A stretch of DNA of 18,367 bases from Armatimonadota bacterium (GTDB taxonomy: Bacteria > Armatimonadota > HRBIN16). The position numbers were made by a program, and so were the translations under genes. The notes beneath the pieces are model-generated. The model did no database searches. It had not been told where the DNA came from and saw nothing but the letters and a program-made list of their open reading frames with translations. The stretch lies in the NCBI GenBank assembly GCA_028275265.1, contig JAPWUZ010000017.1, forward strand, positions 1 through 18,367, in the 5' to 3' direction. Below, piece by piece: positions 14,304-18,367 of this stretch. The first letter of the stretch is position 1. Every line of letters begins with the position of its first letter.

Positions 14304-14332
14304 GGGGTGTGGGCAAGGCTGATCCACACCCC
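14304..14332 (+). terminator. Hairpin after the GH172 gene
   Basis: GGGGTGTGG (14304-14312) and CCACACCCC (14324-14332) form a perfect 9-bp stem with an 11-base loop, starting 6 bp after the stop codon. No T tract follows, so it may be a weak or factor-assisted terminator. Confidence 0.5.
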
Positions 14333-14338
14333 GTCCCC

Positions 14339-14366
14339 TTGACCAAACGAGGGTGTTGGTGATACC
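14339..14366 (+). promoter_or_regulatory. Weak candidate promoter for glmU-prs-pth
   Basis: TTGACC (14339-14344, five of six) is followed after 16 bp by GATACC (14361-14366, three of six). It lies between the two hairpins, as expected for a promoter that restarts transcription before glmU, but the -10 box is poor. Confidence 0.25.
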
Positions 14367-14387
14367 ATGTTATCGCTAAAGAGCACT

Positions 14388-14414
14388 GAAGCACACCCGG
14401 AAGGGTGTTGCTTC
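14388..14414 (+). promoter_or_regulatory. Hairpin just before the glmU ribosome-binding site, attenuator-like
   Basis: GAAGCACACCC (14388-14398), GGAA tetraloop, GGGTGTTGCTTC (14403-14414), with one bulged T, followed by TTTGAT and then the Shine-Dalgarno GGAGG (14421-14425). It has the shape of an intrinsic terminator with a short T run, yet it sits only 17 bp before the glmU start. It could attenuate transcription or act on translation. Confidence 0.45.
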
Positions 14415-14431
14415 TTTGATGGAGGATGGGC

Positions 14432-15826
14432 GTGAGTAAACCTTCGCTGACTGCCGTCATCATGGCGGCGGGTAAAAGCACCCGAATGAAATCCCGTTTG
14501 CCCAAACCACTTCATCTCTTGTGCGGAAAACCTTTGCTTTCATACCTTCTCGATGCCTGCCGGTCGGCAGGGGTTACTCGCACCATTGTGGTGGTGGGAC
14601 ACGAAGCGGAGCGCGTGCAGGAGGCTTTTCGCGGACAGTGCGAGTTCGCCCTTCAGGAGGAGCAGCTGGGCACAGGACACGCCGTGATGAGCGCAAGACC
14701 GCTGCTGAACGATTACGCAGGTGACCTGCTGGTGCTTCCGGGCGATACGCCGCTGATAGACGGCGAAACCCTGCGCAAACTGGCGGAACATCACCACAGC
14801 AGCGGTGCGGTGGCGACCCTGTTGACTGCAGTGTTGCCCCACGATGCAGGGATGTATGGGCGTGTGCTGCGCGACCCCAACGGCACAGTAACGGGCATAG
14901 TGGAAGCAAAGGATGCTTCCCCCGAACAGCTGGCTGTGCGCGAAATTAATACATCCATCTACTGCTTCAACGCGCCCGCGCTGTTTGACGCGCTGAAGGA
15001 AATCCGCCCCGACAACGCACAGGACGAGTACTACCTGACCGATGTCATCGGGCTGTTCACCCGCAAGGGCGAGAGGGTGGAAGCGGTCGTTGCCGACGAC
15101 TGGCAGGTAACACTGGGGGTAAACACCCGCGTGGAGCTGGCGGACGTCGCGGCGCGCCTGCGTCGGCGCATCCTGGAAAACCTGATGCTGTCGGGGGTTA
15201 CCATCGTAGACCCGACGAACACCTACATCGACGCTGACGTGCAAATCGGACAGGACACCGTGGTTCACCCGAACACTTACATTCTCGGCAACACCGTCAT
15301 CGGCGAAGAGTGCGAAATCGGGCCGATGGCGCGCATCGAGAACAGCCAGATTGGCAATCGCACCACAGTGCTTGCGTCGCAGGTGGTGGAGAGTCGGCTG
15401 GGCGACGGTGTGCGGGTGGGCCCGTTTGCCAACCTGCGCCCTGGCACCGTCGTGGGCAACGGCACGAAGATTGGCGACTTCGTGGAGGTGAAGAACTCCA
15501 TTATCGAAGAAAACGTCAGCATGGCGCATCTGACCTATGTGGGCGATGCGCAGGTTGGGGCGAACACCAACATCGGCGCAGGCACCATCACCTGCAACTA
15601 CGATGGCAAGCGCAAGCATCGCACCATCATCGGCAAGGGATGCTTCATCGGTTCTCACGCCACGCTAATCGCCCCGGTGCAGATAGGCGATGGTGCGTAT
15701 GTCGCCGCCGCCTCGCCGATTACCGATGACGTGCCACCGGATTCGCTGGCAATCGCCCGGTGCCGACAGGTAGTGAAAGAGGAGTGGGCAAAACGACGTC
15801 GGGAACAATCTTCTTCTGAGGGATAG
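14432..15826 (+). CDS. glmU: Bifunctional UDP-N-acetylglucosamine pyrophosphorylase / glucosamine-1-phosphate N-acetyltransferase GlmU
   Basis: 464-residue cytoplasmic enzyme that acetylates glucosamine-1-phosphate and then couples it to UTP, giving UDP-GlcNAc for peptidoglycan. The N-terminal uridylyltransferase domain has AAGKSTRMKSRLPKPL (12-27), QLGTGHAV (78-85) and VLPGDTPL (101-108). The C-terminal left-handed beta-helix carries many hexapeptide repeats, GPFANLRPGT (330-339), the catalytic-type His366 in AHLTYVGDA (365-373), NYDGKRKH (389-396) and a tail IARCRQ. An ATG at 14426 directly abuts the GGAGG, so the GTG at 14432, 6 bp from it, is the likely start. prs follows after 3 bp. AAASPITDD stands where most homologues have AAGSTITKD, a minor change. 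Both domains look intact. Confidence 0.96.
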   Translation: MSKPSLTAVIMAAGKSTRMKSRLPKPLHLLCGKPLLSYLLDACRSAGVTRTIVVVGHEAERVQEAFRGQCEFALQEEQLGTGHAVMSARPLLNDYAGDLLVLPGDTPLIDGETLRKLAEHHHSSGAVATLLTAVLPHDAGMYGRVLRDPNGTVTGIVEAKDASPEQLAVREINTSIYCFNAPALFDALKEIRPDNAQDEYYLTDVIGLFTRKGERVEAVVADDWQVTLGVNTRVELADVAARLRRRILENLMLSGVTIVDPTNTYIDADVQIGQDTVVHPNTYILGNTVIGEECEIGPMARIENSQIGNRTTVLASQVVESRLGDGVRVGPFANLRPGTVVGNGTKIGDFVEVKNSIIEENVSMAHLTYVGDAQVGANTNIGAGTITCNYDGKRKHRTIIGKGCFIGSHATLIAPVQIGDGAYVAAASPITDDVPPDSLAIARCRQVVKEEWAKRRREQSSSEG

Positions 15827-15829
15827 CCT

Positions 15830-16840
15830 ATGGATGACGACATGAATAACAACAAGGACAGAGAAAACACGGACCGCATGCGAATCTTCACCGGCAATGC
15901 CAACCCGGCGCTGGCTCACAAAATCGCGGAATGCCTGAATAAGCAGCTGGGGCAGATACTGGTATCCCGCTTCTCAGACGGGGAGATACGGGTACAGGTT
16001 GGAGAGAACGCACGGGGACTGGACGTATTCATTGTGCAGCCAACCTGCGCTCCGGTCAATGAGAATCTGATGGAGTTATTGATTATGCTGGACGCCTTCC
16101 GGCGTGCCTCAGCAAGGCGCATCACGTGCGTGATCCCCTACTACGGCTACGCCAGGCAGGACAAGAAGGTGAAACCCCGCGAACCGATAACCGCCCGCCT
16201 GGTTGCCAATCTGCTGGAGGTAGCAGGTGCAAACCGCATTCTCACCGTAGACCTGCACGCCCAGCAGATTCAGGGCTTCTTCAACCTGCCCGTAGACCAC
16301 CTCTCCGCCGGCCCCATTATCGCTAAGCACCTTCTGAAACAGGGGCTGGTGCATAGGAACTGTGTGGTGGTCTCGCCTGACGTAGCCGGTACTCCTCGCG
16401 CTAAGGCGCTGGCGGAGATGCTCGATGTGCCCTTCGCCATCATTGCCAAGCGACGTCCGGAGCCCAACAAAGTGGAAGTAATGGAAGTGGTGGGTAACGT
16501 GGAAGGCAAAACCGCCATCATGGTCGATGACATGGTGGACACAGGCGGTTCACTGGTGCAGGGAGCGGAAGCGCTCATCGAGCGGGGTGCGACGGACGTG
16601 ATTGCCTGTTGCACCCACGCGGTGCTTTCAGGCGACGCCCCCGACCGGATCCGTCGCTCACCCATCCAGCAGCTTATCGTCACCGACACCATACCCTTGC
16701 CGTCAGAAAAGCAAAACGAAAAGATTACCGTGCTGACAGTGTCCACGCTTTTGGCAGAAGCCATCAGGCGGATCCACTACGACTCCGTTAGCGTCATATT
16801 TGAACAGCAGAGCGAAGAGGTACGGATGCGGAACTCCTGA
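15830..16840 (+). CDS. prs: Ribose-phosphate pyrophosphokinase (PRPP synthetase)
   Basis: 336-residue class I enzyme that transfers pyrophosphate from ATP to ribose-5-phosphate, giving PRPP for nucleotide, His and Trp synthesis. Motifs: FSDGEIRVQ (48-56), ATP-binding PYYGYARQDKK (103-113), LTVDLHAQQIQGFF (138-151), a flexible-loop KRRPEPN (207-213) and the PRPP-binding loop MVDDMVDTGGS (231-241). The start ATG 15830 has GAGGG 7 bp upstream and lies 3 bp after glmU. It gives a 16-residue hydrophilic, Asp/Asn-rich extension before the usual MRIFTG start at residue 17, so an internal start is possible. SPDVAGTPRAKALA replaces the more common SPDVGGVxRA. glmU-prs-pth is a widely conserved order. 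Confidence 0.95.
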   Translation: MDDDMNNNKDRENTDRMRIFTGNANPALAHKIAECLNKQLGQILVSRFSDGEIRVQVGENARGLDVFIVQPTCAPVNENLMELLIMLDAFRRASARRITCVIPYYGYARQDKKVKPREPITARLVANLLEVAGANRILTVDLHAQQIQGFFNLPVDHLSAGPIIAKHLLKQGLVHRNCVVVSPDVAGTPRAKALAEMLDVPFAIIAKRRPEPNKVEVMEVVGNVEGKTAIMVDDMVDTGGSLVQGAEALIERGATDVIACCTHAVLSGDAPDRIRRSPIQQLIVTDTIPLPSEKQNEKITVLTVSTLLAEAIRRIHYDSVSVIFEQQSEEVRMRNS

Positions 16841-16844
16841 ACCC

Positions 16845-17474
16845 ATGCGGATATGGTTCGGAAAAACCCAACAAGAGGTACTTCCAGAGTGGATTGTGCT
16901 GGGGCTGGGCAATCCGGGTGCGGAGTATGCCCACACCCGGCACAATATCGGTTTTGACGTGATAGGCATCCTTGCCAGCCGCCATCACATCCGCCTGAAC
17001 TTTCACCGTGACCATGCCCGCTACGGACTGGGAATGATTGCCGATGTAGCTGTGCTGCTGGCGAAACCGATGACCTACATGAACCGCAGTGGCGAAGCGG
17101 CACGAGCACTGCTACAACGCTATCCGAGAGACGTTTCTCATCTGCTGGTGGTGGTGGACGATGTCGCACTGCCTCTGGGCAGGATCCGCATTCGCCCTTC
17201 TGGCTCCGATGGCGGGCACAATGGTCTGGAGTCCATCATCCAGTGCTTGGGCACGCAGGCGTTTCCGCGCGTGCGCGTGGGCATCGGCAGCCCCCCGCCA
17301 GGGCAGATGGTGGAGTACGTGCTCTCCCGCTTCTCCCCTCAAGAACAACCGATTATCGACGAGGCTCTACAACGCGCCGCCGACGCTGTAGAAGCCATTA
17401 TCGCCGAAGGGGTGCAGGCGGCAATGAACCGGTTCAACGCACAGAACAGGGTCGCAGGCTCCGGCGGAGCATAG
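16845..17474 (+). CDS. pth: Peptidyl-tRNA hydrolase
   Basis: 209-residue enzyme that frees tRNA from peptidyl-tRNAs dropped by ribosomes. Motifs and catalytic residues are all present: LGLGNPGAEYAHTRHNIGFD with Asn23 and His33 (Asn10 and His20 in E. coli), PMTYMNRSGEA with Asn80, VVDDVALPLG with Asp106 and GSDGGHNGLESI with Asn126. The start is taken at ATG 16845, 4 bp after prs, giving an N-terminal extension of about 14 residues before EWIVLGLGNPG. No good Shine-Dalgarno site is visible there, so translation may be coupled to prs. A TTG at 16800 would overlap prs by 41 bp and is less likely. The gene ends 11 bp before a converging gene, with no terminator in between. Confidence 0.95.
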   Translation: MRIWFGKTQQEVLPEWIVLGLGNPGAEYAHTRHNIGFDVIGILASRHHIRLNFHRDHARYGLGMIADVAVLLAKPMTYMNRSGEAARALLQRYPRDVSHLLVVVDDVALPLGRIRIRPSGSDGGHNGLESIIQCLGTQAFPRVRVGIGSPPPGQMVEYVLSRFSPQEQPIIDEALQRAADAVEAIIAEGVQAAMNRFNAQNRVAGSGGA

Positions 17475-17485
17475 ACGCCTGTGTA

Positions 17486-18193
17486 TCAGGTACCGTCCTC
17501 GTTGCCATTACCTGCCGTGCGCTGTCGCATCCTCTCCACAAAGCGGGCGGTCACCTGATCGATGGCGGTAATCGCAGTGCCGACCACCACCGCCCATGCC
17601 CCCGCCTCCAGAGCGAGACGGGCTTCCTCCGGCGACGAAATGCGCCCTTCGCAGATAACAGGCACGGTGACCTTCTGCGCCAGCTGCGCAACCAGCGCGA
17701 TATCCGCCCCCATCGTGCGGCGGTGCTGCGTGTACGGCGTATAGCCCGACATCGTGGTGGCGACCAGGTCCGCCCCCATCTCCTCTGCAGCAATGCCTTC
17801 CTCCAGCGTAGAGATGTCCGCCATCACCAGTACGCCAAGTTCCTCATGAATGCGCCGTATCAACTCGTGCAGCGGCTCAGGGCGATCGCGGTCGGTCGCA
17901 TCTATCGCCACGATATCCGCGCCAGCCTCCACCACCGCACGGGCATGCTCCAAAGTGGGAGTAATGTACACCGGGTAGTTCGGCAAAGTGTGCTTGTAGA
18001 TGCCGATAATCGGCACCTGCACCAGTTCCCGAATGGCACGGATGTTTTGCGGAAGGTTGGCACGAATGCCTGCTGCCCCACCGCGCACTGCCGCCTCTGC
18101 CAGTGCTGCCAGTACAACCGGTTTTCCCAGCGGCGTGTTCTCCGGCGCCTGACAGGAAACGATAAGACCGCCTTTTATCTGTGGTAACTGCAT
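17486..18193 (-). CDS. nanE: Putative N-acetylmannosamine-6-phosphate 2-epimerase (NanE family)
   Basis: 235-residue TIM-barrel enzyme predicted to convert ManNAc-6-phosphate to GlcNAc-6-phosphate in sialic acid or amino-sugar use. Family motifs: GGLIVSCQAPENTPL near the N-terminus, GGAAGIRAN (38-46), PIIGIYKH with the catalytic-type Lys67, ADIVAIDATDRDRP (92-105), ADISTLEEG (126-134), GYTPYT (150-155) and VICEGRISSPEEA with Glu182. The start is ATG 18193, preceded by GGGGG 5 bp upstream; GTG 18199 in the same frame is an alternative and adds two residues. Other nan genes (lyase, kinase, transporter) are absent here, so it may serve recycling of amino sugars from the cell wall. It is divergent from the gene at the window end. 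Confidence 0.88.
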   Translation of the reverse strand: MQLPQIKGGLIVSCQAPENTPLGKPVVLAALAEAAVRGGAAGIRANLPQNIRAIRELVQVPIIGIYKHTLPNYPVYITPTLEHARAVVEAGADIVAIDATDRDRPEPLHELIRRIHEELGVLVMADISTLEEGIAAEEMGADLVATTMSGYTPYTQHRRTMGADIALVAQLAQKVTVPVICEGRISSPEEARLALEAGAWAVVVGTAITAIDQVTARFVERMRQRTAGNGNEDGT

Positions 18194-18224
18194 ATTCACC
18201 CCCGGATATCGACGAGCCTTCTCT

Positions 18225-18253
18225 ATTCTATCGCGAATCCTTTCCGGCGTAAA
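18225..18253 (-). promoter_or_regulatory. Probable promoter of the nanE-like gene
   Basis: On the minus strand TTTACG (18253-18248, four of six) and TAGAAT (18230-18225, five of six) are 17 bp apart, about 32 bp before the start codon. Confidence 0.45.
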
Positions 18254-18313
18254 GGGTATCTAATGCTATGGCACTACACAAAACCACAACGTAAGGAGGT
18301 TTGGATTACGAAT

Positions 18314-18367
18314 ATGTTCGGACTGTTCGGGCGACGACAGGCGTCTGACCACACGGAAAGCGGGTTG
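18314..18367 (+). CDS. Start of an unidentified gene, cut by window edge
   Basis: The frame ATG 18314 to the last base gives 18 residues, MFGLFGRRQASDHTESGL. A strong AAGGAGGT (18293-18300) precedes it, which supports a real gene, but the ATG is 13 bp away. An in-frame ATT at 18305 would be better spaced. The N-terminus alone does not identify the product; starts like MFGLFGRR occur in FtsY and in other unrelated proteins. Confidence 0.4.
   Translation, partial: MFGLFGRRQASDHTESGL

Noticed and set aside
14540..15658. Long minus-strand open frame of 372 codons
   Set aside because: It is antisense to glmU, which has complete catalytic motifs; long antisense frames are usual in GC-rich genes with this codon use.
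1..18367. tRNA or rRNA genes, CRISPR arrays, insertion sequences, phage or defence genes
   Set aside because: None seen: no cloverleaf-like or regularly spaced direct repeats, no transposase or integrase motifs, and every large frame is accounted for by metabolic, transport or housekeeping genes.

Overview
The window is about 18.4 kb of fairly GC-rich bacterial chromosome with tightly packed genes, mostly good Shine-Dalgarno sites and a mix of ATG, GTG and TTG starts. A short pilin-like protein with an H-X9-DG C-terminus, a DUF2961/GH172 protein and small GC-rich palindromic intergenic repeats together suggest a member of the Armatimonadota or a nearby lineage, probably an environmental or thermophilic genome. 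That placement is inference; there is no rRNA or other decisive marker here.

Layout. (1) 1-4005, minus strand: an efflux operon of the YbhGFSR type. It reads HlyD-family adaptor, ABC ATPase 1, ABC ATPase 2, ABC-2 permease (cut by the window edge), joined by two 4-bp stop/start overlaps and one 2-bp gap. (2) 4184-9706: [NiFe]-hydrogenase maturation genes. An endopeptidase (HyaD/HycI family), hypA and hypB overlap one another on the plus strand. A two-domain methyltransferase-like gene follows on the minus strand, then hypF on the plus strand from its own promoter. hypC, hypD, hypE and the hydrogenase subunits are not in the window. (3) 9707-11225: a 305-bp gap holding palindromic repeats, a small cysteine-rich protein that I do not recognise, and a type IV-pilin-like/H-X9-DG protein. 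(4) 11275-17474: a housekeeping run, namely a YabE/RpfB-like 3D-domain protein with a structured leader RNA, rsmA (ksgA), a GH172 protein, glmU, prs and pth. Except for the GH172 gene, this order mirrors the yabE-ksgA...glmU-prs-pth segment of Bacillus. (5) 17486-18193, minus strand: a NanE-type N-acetylmannosamine-6-phosphate epimerase. The first 18 codons of a divergent plus-strand gene end the window.

How they work together. The efflux operon encodes a tripartite-type exporter in which one of the two composite ATP sites looks degenerate and the adaptor carries three tandem 71-residue hairpin units instead of one. The Hyp proteins make the Fe(CN)2CO and nickel parts of a [NiFe] hydrogenase centre and cleave its large subunit. 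The housekeeping run links peptidoglycan remodelling, ribosome maturation, UDP-GlcNAc and PRPP synthesis, and peptidyl-tRNA recycling. NanE and GlmU both touch amino-sugar metabolism, but nothing in the sequence shows co-regulation. I see no complete new defence or mobile system. The points most worth checking are the triplicated adaptor hairpin, the asymmetric ATPase pair, the leader RNA at 11305-11411, the cysteine-rich protein at 10012-10416 and the paired palindromes between the methyltransferase gene and hypF.
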